Notes: a model not told the origin generated them from the sequence alone. DNA of 64,000 bases from PHAA01 sp963665865 (GCA_963665865.2 CAXXWF010000001.1:1984001-2048000); one strand, 5' to 3'; counted from the first letter of the stretch, positions 17,311 to 26,985 are shown. A program made the numbers and translations.

Positions 17311-19782
17311 TTACCTTAAGATTTTTTTACTGGCCGACCTCAAGATCTGCCTGGTTTTAGGGTAGTTATCCCAAGGATTTGCCACGGATTCGAGACGTTG
17401 GCGCACATTAGCGATGGTCCAATGTTCGCCTCCGGTTAAACCTGAAAGTTCCTGCCAGGAACACGGTATAGAAACACCCATCCCAGGACGGGCACGGACT
17501 GAATAAGCGGCAACGGTGGTGGCACCGCGGCTATTGCGGATATAATCAATGAAAACCTTGCCCACCCGGTTGCGGGGTCCACTTAACGCTGAGAACTGGC
17601 TGGGTATCACCTTAGCCAAATGCTGCGAGACTGCCTTAGAAAATTCTTTGACGGTCTCCCAATCATCGCGGGGTGTCAACGGCACCACAATGTGCAAGCC
17701 TTTGCCCCCGCTAGTTTTCAGAAAGCTCTGCAAACCGAGCTCTTCCAATAATGCGCGGGTCAGTTCAGCGGCTTCGAGCATCATAGACCACTGCACTCCT
17801 TCTCCTGGGTCAAGATCAAAAACCATGCGGTTCGGCTTCTCAATTTTCTTGGTAGTGGCATTCCAGGTGTGAAACTCTATAACATTCATTTGAACCGCAC
17901 CGATTAACGCCGGAAGGGAGTCAATTTCCATCAGGGCTGGATGCCCTGGGTCCAACGCTGGATCCAGGTGCTTCAATCCCGGAATCTTAAGAGTGTCGCC
18001 ATGTTTTTGAAAAAATAACTGACCATTGATTCCGGATGGTGCACGTAAAAAGGATACCGGCCGGCCAGCAAGTTCCGGAAGTATCCATTGGGATGCGATT
18101 TGGTAGTAGTTTACCAGGTCCATTTTATTATGTCCGCTGCTCAAGTCTATTACCCTATCAGGATTGCTGATGTGTGAGCCAATATCTTCAGGTGGTAATG
18201 ATTTCTGATCTATATAGGAGACTCCCAGATCATTTGCACCACTGAGTGTCGTTCCCGGGCTAGTTTCCCTGGTAATGGAGGTCGGCGACTTGTCCGTACG
18301 CAGTCCGTGAAAAACAGCGTGTCTTAACCTTCCATCCTTGGTCCATTCCGCAAAAGACACCTCGGCGACAAGTTCAGGCATAACCCAGTTCCCTTCAACA
18401 TCTCTTGGTTTTTCATATAATGGTGCCTTATCAACTGCTAGGAGTATTAGTTTTGCTTTGAGCACGCTCGCCGTTTTGTTATCAAACCCAGTACCGACCT
18501 TGCCTGCATACTGCAGATGGCCTGCGTCATCATAAATCCCTATCAACAATGCACCAATGTCCCTGTTCTCCCCTTTCGATTCGGTGTATCCCACCACTAC
18601 AAACTCCTGACGATGTTTGCATTTTAGCTTAATCCAATTTGATGATCTGACCGACATATATGGTGAGTCCCGGCGTTTGCCGATAACCCCCTCCAACCCC
18701 ATCTGGCAAGCACTGCGCAGAATGTCAGCAGCACTTCCCCCAAAATCTTGACTAAAGCTAATCTGACCAGAATGTGATTCAGGTAATATCTTAGCAAGCA
18801 ACGCTCGGCGCTCGCCAAGCCCTGCACCACGCAGATCAAATCCATTGTAGAATGGGATATCGAAGAGGAAGTAACGAATTTCATTAGCACCCGATAATTC
18901 AAATGCATTCTGCAAGGCTCCGAAATCAGGTATTCCATCTGCTCCCAACACGACGATCTCGCCGTCCAGCCACCCGGAAGTAATTTTCAGTTCCTTGAGT
19001 GCCAAAGCCACTTTCTCCAACTTGTCAGTCCAGTTATGTCCGTTGCGAGTGAACAATGTCACTTCCCCACTATCAATGCGCGCCAAGATACGATACCCGT
19101 CAAACTTAATTTCATAGATCCAATCGCCATGAGTCGGAATATTTTCAACCAGGGTTGCCAGTTGCGGAGCCAACTTCGAAGGTATAGGCCCGGGTTTCGC
19201 CCCAGTGGGAATCGTTGGATCCCCGGCACCACTAAGGACACTATCAGGCAGCGCTTCAACAACTTTGAACTCTGTTTCTGCCCGCGCATAAGCATCGCGT
19301 TCCTTGATTAACAACCAGGATTCCTGTTGTTCAGACGATTTACCCTTCATTCGCACTAGTGCCCAAGCACCCTGAAGCTTCTCGCCTTGCAGCCGAAACT
19401 TCAAGTGGCCCGCACCCAGCCCCTCCCGCGGGTCTTCCATAGGCTCCCACGTTCCCCGATCCCAGATAATTACGGTACCTGCACCATACTGCTTAGGGGG
19501 AATCACCCCTTCAAATTCGGCATAAGACAAGGGATGATCCTCAACTTTTACCGCTAAGCGTTTTTGCATGGGGTCGAGGCTCGGGCCTTTGGGCACCGCC
19601 CAACTTTTTAACGTATCATCGAGCTCCAGACGGAAATCGTAGTGATTGCTGCGCGAAGCATGCTTTTGGACGACAAAAGATAGATGGGCCTTATTCTTCA
19701 CAGCTCTATCTGTAGGCTCCGGACTAACTGAGAAATCTCTCTTTTGCTTATATACTAAAAGCGGATCGGTGCTTTTCTTCAT
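17311..19782 (-). CDS. ligD: Multidomain ATP-dependent DNA ligase D
   Basis: 823 residues with all three LigD modules in the phosphoesterase-ligase-polymerase order. Phosphoesterase, residues about 25-185: VVQKHASRSNHYDFRLELDD, PSLDPMQKRLAVKVEDHPL. Ligase, about 210-510: nucleophile motif EIKFDGYRILARI, motif EGVIGKRRDSPY. Polymerase/primase, about 540-820: FDLDPGEGVQW with the metal Asp pair, SGGKGLHIVVPL. It repairs double-strand breaks by end joining, normally with Ku. No ku gene is in the window, so either it lies elsewhere or LigD acts alone. ATG 19782 is preferred over a GTG at 19797 that overlaps the AAAGGAG site, although spacing is then long (14 nt). Confidence 0.95.
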   Translation of the reverse strand: MKKSTDPLLVYKQKRDFSVSPEPTDRAVKNKAHLSFVVQKHASRSNHYDFRLELDDTLKSWAVPKGPSLDPMQKRLAVKVEDHPLSYAEFEGVIPPKQYGAGTVIIWDRGTWEPMEDPREGLGAGHLKFRLQGEKLQGAWALVRMKGKSSEQQESWLLIKERDAYARAETEFKVVEALPDSVLSGAGDPTIPTGAKPGPIPSKLAPQLATLVENIPTHGDWIYEIKFDGYRILARIDSGEVTLFTRNGHNWTDKLEKVALALKELKITSGWLDGEIVVLGADGIPDFGALQNAFELSGANEIRYFLFDIPFYNGFDLRGAGLGERRALLAKILPESHSGQISFSQDFGGSAADILRSACQMGLEGVIGKRRDSPYMSVRSSNWIKLKCKHRQEFVVVGYTESKGENRDIGALLIGIYDDAGHLQYAGKVGTGFDNKTASVLKAKLILLAVDKAPLYEKPRDVEGNWVMPELVAEVSFAEWTKDGRLRHAVFHGLRTDKSPTSITRETSPGTTLSGANDLGVSYIDQKSLPPEDIGSHISNPDRVIDLSSGHNKMDLVNYYQIASQWILPELAGRPVSFLRAPSGINGQLFFQKHGDTLKIPGLKHLDPALDPGHPALMEIDSLPALIGAVQMNVIEFHTWNATTKKIEKPNRMVFDLDPGEGVQWSMMLEAAELTRALLEELGLQSFLKTSGGKGLHIVVPLTPRDDWETVKEFSKAVSQHLAKVIPSQFSALSGPRNRVGKVFIDYIRNSRGATTVAAYSVRARPGMGVSIPCSWQELSGLTGGEHWTIANVRQRLESVANPWDNYPKTRQILRSASKKILR

Positions 19783-19909
19783 ATAACCATGTTCCACTCC
19801 TTTTCTGCTTATTGCCTATGCTTTTCAAAAGTTTTGCAAATAATTCCCGTATTTGTACCTTTTTCAAAGTTCCCTCTCAAATATGCATATTAACCAATGG
19901 CTATCCCCT

Positions 19910-19940
19910 TAAAACACAAAAACCGACCTTGTTGGTCGGT
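19910..19940 (-). terminator. Probable terminator, minus strand
   Basis: ACCGACC-TTGTT-GGTCGGT forms a 7-bp stem, and on the minus strand the stem is followed by TTTTTGTGTTTT. It would separate the gene at 20255 from ligD. The rest of 19783-20254 shows no gene. Confidence 0.6.
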
Positions 19941-20159
19941 TAGGTATTCTTTCTATACAAAGGATAAGCATCCCATTGCACCTCTCATTCATCGCTCCCA
20001 TTTATCTATATTGTCTTATAAATTACTTTATCATATACTATTTTTGTCTTCAACCGAGATTTCCATTTTACTCCAAGAGATTGTGTTCCCATCATTTTGC
20101 TTGGCAATTTAGGTCGGCATAGACACTTTTACGGTAATAAGAATTAGATGGGCAGATAA

Positions 20160-20185
20160 AGTAAAAGCCCCGCACCAGCGAGGCC
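20160..20185 (-). terminator. Terminator after the copper-amine-oxidase-N protein
   Basis: On the minus strand GCCTCGC-TGGT-GCGGGGC (7 bp, one G-U pair) is followed by TTTTACTTT. Confidence 0.7.
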
Positions 20186-20254
20186 ATAAATTTATACTTC
20201 TATATTACTTTGTTTTTCCAACAGTGATTATCGGAGTTTCTTTATTCTAGCTGC

Positions 20255-21103
20255 TTATTTAACAGATTTTAATGTGTTTATCACTATATCAATTTGTCCA
20301 GCTAGATTAGTATCAAATGACGCTTCAGGAGCAGCGAATACACTAAAATAGATTCCATCTTTTAATAATTTATAAGAGTGAACATTAATAAGTCCACCTT
20401 CCCTGTAGATAATAACTGCGTTAACGCCTTTAATAAATTTAGCCACTATATCTTTAGTAGCATACTTCTTGAAGCTGTCTTCTGCAAATATATTAAAATT
20501 ATCTGTGTTTAGACTATCACCATTGCTAGCAAAGATTACATCCCCATAACAAGTTTTATTGGCAGATATTTTGACTTCTTTAGTTGCTTCTGAATCCATT
20601 ACCCAATCAACGGGAAGGACCATCTCAAAAACGCCATCTTTTTCAAAATACTTTTTCAATGAAATAGAAATAGCACTTGTATTTGCATTATAGTCTACTT
20701 TTGCGCCAAGATTTTCACTAATGAATCTTAGCGGAACATAGGTTCTATCATTAATTAATTGAGCCGGCACCAGAACATCCGTTTTGCCGCCGTTAATAAC
20801 AGCATAGTTTTTCCCGACTGGTACCTCTATAATTTGATCTACAAGGGTTACTGTTGCCGTATTTAAATCACCATTCCACTGAACATCACAACCAAAAGCC
20901 TCGCTTATAAACCTTAAGGGAACCAAGGTCCTGCCATCAACCTCTACTGCTGGAGCAGACATTGTAACGCTTTGGTCATTAATCTGTGCTTGACTCGACC
21001 CTATAACCAGATTTACATCTCTTTCTTTTACTTCAGCACTGGCTGTACCGGCAAGCAAAATAACTAATAACAGAGTAATTAGCACGAATAACGATTTCTT
21101 CAC
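20255..21103 (-). CDS. Secreted copper amine oxidase N-terminal-like domain protein
   Basis: 282 residues. The signal peptide MKKSLFVLITLLLVILL ends at GTASA. The copper-amine-oxidase-N1 domain at residues 30-150 has the paired signature VDGRTLVPLRFISEAFGCDV and NDRTYVPLRFISENLGAKV. Despite the name, this domain has no catalytic role and is common as a wall-associated module in Clostridia. The C-terminal 130 residues (VFEMVLPVDWVMDSEATKEV) resemble a PsbP-like/lipoprotein domain. Exported, probably cell-surface; function unknown. Divergent from the SLH/VanY gene. Confidence 0.85.
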   Translation of the reverse strand: MKKSLFVLITLLLVILLAGTASAEVKERDVNLVIGSSQAQINDQSVTMSAPAVEVDGRTLVPLRFISEAFGCDVQWNGDLNTATVTLVDQIIEVPVGKNYAVINGGKTDVLVPAQLINDRTYVPLRFISENLGAKVDYNANTSAISISLKKYFEKDGVFEMVLPVDWVMDSEATKEVKISANKTCYGDVIFASNGDSLNTDNFNIFAEDSFKKYATKDIVAKFIKGVNAVIIYREGGLINVHSYKLLKDGIYFSVFAAPEASFDTNLAGQIDIVINTLKSVK

Positions 21104-21451
21104 TAAAATATTACCCCTTTCTCTTTTGCTATATTGTTTTCTGGCGGAACCTTCTTGGCTAATTAATATATTTTAATAGGTTGTAGCAATATAGCACATT
21201 GTACTTTGATATTCAATTAACCTTTAGCGTTGAGATAAATATTTTTGTTGATACCTCTGATTTCGCAGGCTGTTTCAAACAATGAGGCTCTGCCCTCCCC
21301 TTGTACCTGTCCACTTTTCCCTCCTAAATTCAAAATATTATTAAGCACCTACCTCTCAGTAAATACTATTTAGTTTATATATGCAAAGAGGTCTTCGCCT
21401 CGTTTTTGTCGAATTCATAGTGCCGAAAGAAAGACAGGAGATGAAAGCAAG
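21104..21451. other. Divergent intergenic region
   Basis: This region lies between two divergent surface-protein genes and presumably carries both promoters. A small hairpin GAGGTCTTCGCCTC followed by GTTTTT sits at about 21388-21407 on the plus strand. No ORF or other structure is convincing. Confidence 0.3.
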
Positions 21452-21493
21452 CTGAGAAAAATTAGATGCAATGAGATTAAGCTATCAAAATTT

Positions 21494-23092
21494 GTGATTA
21501 GTATCTTTGCTATATCACTTTTACTAAGTGTCCTGTTATTTCCATGCAAGGTATATTCAGCAAACAATAATATTGTATTTTCTGATGTTTCCGAGAAATG
21601 GCAAAAAGACGCAATTTATTCGGCCGTTGACAGAGGAATAGTCCATGGATATGAAGACGGAACATTCAAACCCGACCAAAAAGTAACTGAAGCAGAGTTT
21701 GCGGTAATGCTAGCTAATTCTGCAACTGGTATTGATGTTTTGAGTGTAAGACCCGGGAAAGATGATCATTGGGCCCAGTCTGTTTATGACGAATTAAGCA
21801 AATATGGACTGCCTTTATTAGGCTACCAAGATACCCTATATAAAGATAGCCCGCTAAGCAGAGGACGAGCGCCCAAAATAATAGCGCGGATATATGGCTT
21901 TGACTTAAACGTCCTAGAGGCTGTTGATTTCATGTATGAAAATGATCTCTCTAAAGATACGGGCGAAAAAAAGGACTTCGAAAGCTATGGGGCCTTCGCA
22001 TTTCTAACCAGATCAGAGTCCACCGTTATTTTAGATGCCATGTATCATAAAAAGCAGGTAACGTTCAAGGGAATACCGTCAAATGTCAGTGACGGAAAAA
22101 TATCAACTGAAGTCTTATATAGTTCCAAGGACTTACCAGTTAATGCAGAGCCGAGCACTAATGGGAGATATGCCTTATTTCAGGGCAAGACCTACATCAG
22201 TTCCTCGGAAGATATGTCCTTGGCGGAACAAAATGGCAGACAGTATACGAATGCATATTTAATTGATCAAAAAGATAAAAGATTGGTTTGGTCTAATTTT
22301 GATAAAGAAATAGAGTTTACTGAGAGTACCAGTCAGGGTAATCTATTTTTGATCAATCATAATTACCCAGTTGCTAAGGAATATAAAGCGAACAAAATGT
22401 TAAACTTGGCAGATTACACATCTAACTGTTTAAGGGTGTCTGCCAATGATATGTATGTTGATGAAGTGGTCTTTAACCCTCTACAATCAATGTTAAATGA
22501 CATTTACGCTGACGGGGCTGATAAATTAGTGCTAATAAGTACATATCGCTCTTATCAAACCCAAAATATGCTGTTTCAGAACCGTGTAAACACATTAGTA
22601 TCTTCCATGGGACTGGAAAATGCCGAAAAACAAGTAGCTGGTTCAACGGCTATACCAGGAAGCAGTGAACATCAAATAGGTTTGGCAATTGATTTTTCCA
22701 CATTAAACAATATGACTCTAACCCAGGCTTTTGCAAACAGCGATGAAGGTCAATGGCTGACTAATAATTCATGGAAATATGGTTTTGTGGTTAGATATGC
22801 TATGAACAAAATGGGTATTACCGGAATTATTTATGAGCCCTGGCATTTAAGATATGTAGGTGTTCCTCATGCTGAGATTATGTATGAATCAGGTCTATGC
22901 CTGGAGGAATATCTGGATTATATCAGCAGTGAGAAGATGCTATATTTCTCTGACTATCAGGGATACACCCATCAAGTTTATTATTTTAATTCAATTAATT
23001 CCGAGGATCTTTTAAGTTTTTTATATCTTAGCAATAGCATCAATTCTATATCTGGGGATGGCAAGGGTGGGATAATTGTGACAACTACATAG
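21494..23092 (+). CDS. SLH-domain D,D-/L,D-carboxypeptidase (VanY family)
   Basis: 532 residues from GTG 21494. Signal: ISIFAISLLLSVLLFPCKVYS. SLH-type repeat at residues 28-75: WQKDAIYSAVDRGIVHGYED, GTFKPDQKVTEAEFAVM. The C-terminal VanY domain (about 330-500) has STYRSYQTQ, SSEHQIGLAIDFS with zinc ligands His and Asp, and YEPWHLRYVG with the third His. It trims stem peptides of peptidoglycan. The start is doubtful: the frame continues upstream to a CTG at 21452 (behind AGGAG) and would add basic residues (RKIRCNEIKLSKF) that a signal peptide needs, whereas the GTG start leaves none. An unusual CTG start is possible. Confidence 0.88.
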   Translation: MISIFAISLLLSVLLFPCKVYSANNNIVFSDVSEKWQKDAIYSAVDRGIVHGYEDGTFKPDQKVTEAEFAVMLANSATGIDVLSVRPGKDDHWAQSVYDELSKYGLPLLGYQDTLYKDSPLSRGRAPKIIARIYGFDLNVLEAVDFMYENDLSKDTGEKKDFESYGAFAFLTRSESTVILDAMYHKKQVTFKGIPSNVSDGKISTEVLYSSKDLPVNAEPSTNGRYALFQGKTYISSSEDMSLAEQNGRQYTNAYLIDQKDKRLVWSNFDKEIEFTESTSQGNLFLINHNYPVAKEYKANKMLNLADYTSNCLRVSANDMYVDEVVFNPLQSMLNDIYADGADKLVLISTYRSYQTQNMLFQNRVNTLVSSMGLENAEKQVAGSTAIPGSSEHQIGLAIDFSTLNNMTLTQAFANSDEGQWLTNNSWKYGFVVRYAMNKMGITGIIYEPWHLRYVGVPHAEIMYESGLCLEEYLDYISSEKMLYFSDYQGYTHQVYYFNSINSEDLLSFLYLSNSINSISGDGKGGIIVTTT

Positions 23093-23137
23093 GTTGGCAA
23101 CAATCTCTATATAGGGATTTGATTTTAACACGCTTTA

Positions 23138-23659
23138 TTAGATAATCATCTTCCAACTGGATTGTGCCAACCAACTTTCCCGTTCTTTATAATCGGGAAG
23201 CATTTTGCCGACAAGACGCCAAAATGATCGATCATGATTAAGATGAACCATATGACACATTTCATGGACTACTATATAATCAATCACTTCTAATGGTGCC
23301 ATTGCCAACTTCCAATTAAAAGTTAATTGGAAGTTTGAATCACAAGTACCCCATCTGCTTTTACTATCTATAATTCGAATTGACCGCGGTTTCACTTTAA
23401 AACTGCTCTGATAATATCGAATACGTCTCTCCACCAGGGCCTTGCAATTTTGATAATAGAACCGTTTTAGGGCTTGTTTTATTGTCTCATCTTCATGCTG
23501 CTTTACATATACAGTGAGCTTATCCCCTGCAATTACAACGTGATCTTGCTTGCTATCAATATCTTGTACAATTTCTATGGGGTAGCTACACCCTAAATAT
23601 TGGAATACCTCTCCATTATCGTAGACCCTCACCTTTTGCCCAGCCATTCTTTCATTCAT
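23138..23659 (-). CDS. YgjP/WLM-type zinc metallopeptidase (DUF45)
   Basis: 173 residues. The family core is complete: SRWGTCDSNFQLTFNWKLAM, then YIVVHEMCHMVHLNHDRSFW, giving the HExxH zinc motif plus a downstream His, and a C-terminal LPDYKERESWL. These intracellular M48-like proteins have no well-defined substrate. The start is chosen at the first ATG; a second ATG four codons later is equally possible because neither has a strong site. It is followed on the same strand by the DEAD-box helicase upstream at 24888, with a 77-bp gap, so they may be cotranscribed. Confidence 0.85.
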   Translation of the reverse strand: MNERMAGQKVRVYDNGEVFQYLGCSYPIEIVQDIDSKQDHVVIAGDKLTVYVKQHEDETIKQALKRFYYQNCKALVERRIRYYQSSFKVKPRSIRIIDSKSRWGTCDSNFQLTFNWKLAMAPLEVIDYIVVHEMCHMVHLNHDRSFWRLVGKMLPDYKERESWLAQSSWKMII

Positions 23660-23736
23660 TTCTTATGTTAATCGTTTAACCGATAATTTATGCGGGATAG
23701 TGGACCATTCAAGTGGTTCTCAGTATTTTGAGCTAA

Positions 23737-24888
23737 TTATTTACCAGCCACACCGATCGTATGAGCCTTATCTATCATAATAGGAATCTTTTTGGAGATG
23801 AGTCTCTGTATGTCCCACAGATATGGTTTTTCCTCTCGGTCACAAAACGACACTGCCGTTCCTCCCAATCCTGCCCGCCCGGTTCTGCCTATCCGATGTA
23901 TATAAGTCTCAGGTACATTGGGCAAGTCAAAATTAATAACATGGGACAACTCCTGCACATCAATTCCCCGGGAGGCTATATCAGTAGCGATTAGCACCCT
24001 GGTACGTTTTAACTTAAATTCGTTTAAGGCCAGCTGCCGAGCCCCCTGTGATTTATTCCCATGGATTGCCTGCGCGGAAATACTGGCTTTGGCCAAAGCT
24101 TTGACTACTTTATCGGCTCCATGCTTGGTCCGGGTAAATACCAGGGCAGAATCAATGGCTCGACTATTTAGCAGCTGTATGAGCAATGACGTTTTGTCTT
24201 TCTGATCCACGAAATAAACAGTTTGCTTGATGCTGTCCACCGTGGAAGAAGGTGGAGTCACTTCAACCTTAACCGGCTTTGTCAAGATGACATCTACCAG
24301 ATTGGTAATTTCCGCCGGCATGGTTGCAGAAAACAACAGAGTTTGTCTTTTTACAGGCAGCCGCGCTATAATTTTTTTCATATCATGGGAAAATCCCATA
24401 TCTAGCATACGATCAGCCTCGTCAAGCACAAACATCTTAATATGGTCCAGTCTGATGTGCTTCTGGTTCATCAGATCCAGCAGTCTGCCTGGAGTTGCCA
24501 CCAGGATATCAACTCCCGCTCTTAATGCATTAGTTTGGGGATATTGTGAGACCCCGCCAAAAATCACGGTATGCTTGAGTCCGGTGTTTTTTCCATAAAC
24601 GTCGAGACAATCACCGATTTGAACTGCCAGCTCCCGAGTAGGAGTTAATATAAGGGCTTTAATGGTACGCATTCCCCTTATGTCGGACTTATCTTTATAT
24701 AGATTCTGCAATATGGGTACAGCAAACGCAGCAGTCTTGCCCGTACCGGTTTGCGCGCAACCCACCAGATCCATGCCCTCCAGGATAACTGGTATGGCTT
24801 TTTCCTGAATAGGCGTGGGTATGGTATATCCTGCAGTTTTTAAGGCCTTTAGGATAGGTGTAATAATTCTCAGTTCATCAAAATTCAA
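23737..24888 (-). CDS. DEAD-box ATP-dependent RNA helicase
   Basis: 383 residues starting with TTG at 24888 behind AAAGGAGAGAACATT. Motifs in order: Q motif YTIPTPIQEKAIP, Walker A AQTGTGKT, PTRELAVQ, VLDEADRMLDMGF, SATMPAE, ATDIASRGIDV and HRIGRTGRAG. It is RhlE-like but ends about 25 residues after the helicase core, so it lacks the basic tail of longer family members. It unwinds short RNA duplexes in ribosome assembly or cold adaptation. The 5' leader carries a terminator-like hairpin (24932-24979), suggesting attenuation, and the promoter overlaps an AACCATGGTT palindrome. Confidence 0.93.
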   Translation of the reverse strand: MNFDELRIITPILKALKTAGYTIPTPIQEKAIPVILEGMDLVGCAQTGTGKTAAFAVPILQNLYKDKSDIRGMRTIKALILTPTRELAVQIGDCLDVYGKNTGLKHTVIFGGVSQYPQTNALRAGVDILVATPGRLLDLMNQKHIRLDHIKMFVLDEADRMLDMGFSHDMKKIIARLPVKRQTLLFSATMPAEITNLVDVILTKPVKVEVTPPSSTVDSIKQTVYFVDQKDKTSLLIQLLNSRAIDSALVFTRTKHGADKVVKALAKASISAQAIHGNKSQGARQLALNEFKLKRTRVLIATDIASRGIDVQELSHVINFDLPNVPETYIHRIGRTGRAGLGGTAVSFCDREEKPYLWDIQRLISKKIPIMIDKAHTIGVAGK

Positions 24889-24931
24889 AATGTTCTCTCC
24901 TTTAATACTCTTTATCGCTCTTTCTCCCCGT

Positions 24932-24979
24932 AAATATAAAAAGAGCAGTCAGCTCATAATTAATTGAGTTTCCTGCTCT
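24932..24979 (-). terminator. Terminator-like hairpin in the helicase leader (possible attenuator)
   Basis: On the minus strand AGAGCAG (24979-24973) pairs with CTGCTCT (24948-24942), with an inner CTCA/TGAG stem, followed by TTTTATATTT. It lies about 45 nt upstream of the helicase start and downstream of its predicted promoter, so it would stop transcription before the gene unless opened. Confidence 0.55.
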
Positions 24980-25036
24980 GTAGGCCCATATACTTAACAC
25001 TAATATTTGCAGTTGAAAAAACAATATTACCTTTGG

Positions 25037-25075
25037 ATCATATCATATCTATAGAAATATAGCAAAACCATGGTT
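25037..25075 (-). promoter_or_regulatory. Predicted helicase promoter with AACCATGGTT palindrome
   Basis: On the minus strand: TTGCTA (25065-25060), 17-nt spacer, TATGAT (25042-25037). The palindrome AACCATGGTT at 25066-25075 abuts the -35 box. The same palindrome occurs twice at the MFS promoter. Confidence 0.5.
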
Positions 25076-25231
25076 GGGTGCGGCAACTAAGGCAATCGAA
25101 TTGCATTACTAAGACTGCTAGTACAAATATAAGAGTTATCGAAAGAAAGTTAATGGCACTCTACGTTCAGCATCAACCTGTATGCCTAATATGACTTGTT
25201 AGATGGAGTCAGCCTTGAGATTTGTTGACAG

Positions 25232-26725
25232 CTATTCGGCCTTCTGCTGCTCCATTATTTGGCTATGCGAAGGCAGTACTGCGCTGATCAGTAAGGCGAC
25301 AATGGAAATGGCAAAAACCATAATGAAGATCAAGTGCAGGCTTTGGGCCATACCGGTTTGTAGTTTTTCCAGGACGGACGCGGGAATGTTCAAACCAGCC
25401 CCTGTCATCAAGGCTTTGCTGATGTCCCCACCCTGCCAACCTCCATAAACATGGCTTTGCAGGTAACTGTTCAAAGCATTGTTAAATACCGTGCCAAACA
25501 CGGCGATGCCAACGGTTTGTCCCAGGGAACGGGAAAACGTGTTGGAGGCAGTAGCCGCACCGCGCAAATTCCAACCAACCGCCGACTGGATCAAAACTGT
25601 CATAGAGGTTGAGGAAAACCCCATACCAAAGCCAATGACGATCATCACCCCGACCAAATACCAATAAGGGGAGCCTGTATTAACAAGCAGCAGCCATCCC
25701 GATCCCGCTGCAATTAGCGCCATACCGAATACGACTGTGGTTTTGGAGCCAATTCTGTACATAAACCGTCCCGCCAAAGTCGATGCCAGCGGCCAAGCGA
25801 ACGACATTGGCATTAGTGTTAATCCTGAGCTGGTAGCGCTATGGCCAAGCAATGTCTGAATCCATAGCGGCAAATATACATTGACGCCAATCAGCACACA
25901 ACCTGACACAAAACCGACCATGTTTGATACGGCAATAACAGGTATCTTAAACAGCAATAGCGGAAGCATCGGTTCTTTTACTTTAGCCTCCATATTAAGA
26001 AAGAAAAACAGAGATACACCGGCAACGGCAAATAATGTGATGATCACAGGTGAATTCCAGGCATATGACTCTCCCCCGCTGATCAGCGCATACAGTAGCG
26101 AGCTCATTGAAACTGTGAATAGCACTGCCCCCATATAATCGATGCTTTTTTCCATTTTCTCAATCTGTGTTTCGTGTAAAAATTCAAGCATTAGCAAAAT
26201 GCTTATAATCCCAATCGGTACGTTGATATAGAAAATCCAACGCCATGAGAAGTGATCAACAAATAGCCCTCCCACTAAAGGACCAATAAGCCCCGCAACG
26301 CCCCAAATTGAGCTAAATAATCCCTGCATCCGGGCGCGTTCTTCCCCTGGGTACAAATCACCGATGATCGTAAAGGTCAGCGGCAACACGGCGCCGGCAC
26401 CGAGTCCTTGAAACGCCCGAAACCAAATAAGCTGAGTCATCGTTTGTGCCGTTCCAGACACCATAGAGCCGATAACGAAAAGTGCAACGCCGAAGATGAA
26501 AATAGACTTCCGACCGAACAGGTCAGCCAGCTTTCCATAAATCGGGGCAGTTATGGATGTTGTGAGCAGATAAATAGCGAAAACCCAGCTGATTAGCTTC
26601 AAGCCGCTCAATTGTTCAACAATCTTAGGCATAGCGGTAGTAACAATGGTAGTGTCGACAGCCACCAGTAAAATCGATACGATCAGGGCAATGGCAACCA
26701 TATTGCGCTGCGTAGTCTTCTCCAT
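25232..26725 (-). CDS. MFS multidrug transporter, DHA2 (EmrB/QacA) family, 14 TM
   Basis: 497 residues with about 14 hydrophobic segments. The DHA2 motif VDTTIVTTAMPKIVEQL is in TM1, motif A GKLADLFGRKSIFIFG is in the TM2-3 loop, and motif C GAVLPLTFTIIGD is near TM5. Family members export drugs and toxic organics by proton antiport. The ATG at 26725 follows AAGGGGATTGCTAACTT. Its promoter (26788-26826) carries two AACCATGGTT-type palindromes, so it is probably repressor-controlled, but no regulator gene is adjacent. It appears monocistronic. Confidence 0.93.
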   Translation of the reverse strand: MEKTTQRNMVAIALIVSILLVAVDTTIVTTAMPKIVEQLSGLKLISWVFAIYLLTTSITAPIYGKLADLFGRKSIFIFGVALFVIGSMVSGTAQTMTQLIWFRAFQGLGAGAVLPLTFTIIGDLYPGEERARMQGLFSSIWGVAGLIGPLVGGLFVDHFSWRWIFYINVPIGIISILLMLEFLHETQIEKMEKSIDYMGAVLFTVSMSSLLYALISGGESYAWNSPVIITLFAVAGVSLFFFLNMEAKVKEPMLPLLLFKIPVIAVSNMVGFVSGCVLIGVNVYLPLWIQTLLGHSATSSGLTLMPMSFAWPLASTLAGRFMYRIGSKTTVVFGMALIAAGSGWLLLVNTGSPYWYLVGVMIVIGFGMGFSSTSMTVLIQSAVGWNLRGAATASNTFSRSLGQTVGIAVFGTVFNNALNSYLQSHVYGGWQGGDISKALMTGAGLNIPASVLEKLQTGMAQSLHLIFIMVFAISIVALLISAVLPSHSQIMEQQKAE

Positions 26726-26787
26726 AAGTTAGCAATCCCCTTAAAAACTGATAAGATTGATATCTGTAGATTAATCACCCGCACCAA

Positions 26788-26826
26788 ATTATACCATGGT
26801 TTCAGAAAAATTGAGCAACCATGGTT
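26788..26826 (-). promoter_or_regulatory. MFS promoter with paired ACCATGGT operators
   Basis: Perfect -10 TATAAT on the minus strand (26793-26788), with a -35-like TTGCTC 19 nt upstream. ACCATGGT at 26793-26800 and AACCATGGTT at 26817-26826 flank the core with centres 25 bp apart, a typical arrangement for a dimeric repressor binding both sides of a promoter. Confidence 0.55.
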
Positions 26827-26985
26827 ATATTTACCTCACATTAGTAAATGGAAGAATAGAAATGCCGTTAAAATATTGATGAATTAAAGTTGTTGGTTAC
26901 CTGATGAAGGTGGGAGTTAGCTATTAATTCTGAAGCATCACCCGTGGCTGGATGGGAACCGGCTGCACCTCGAATCCACATAGTA

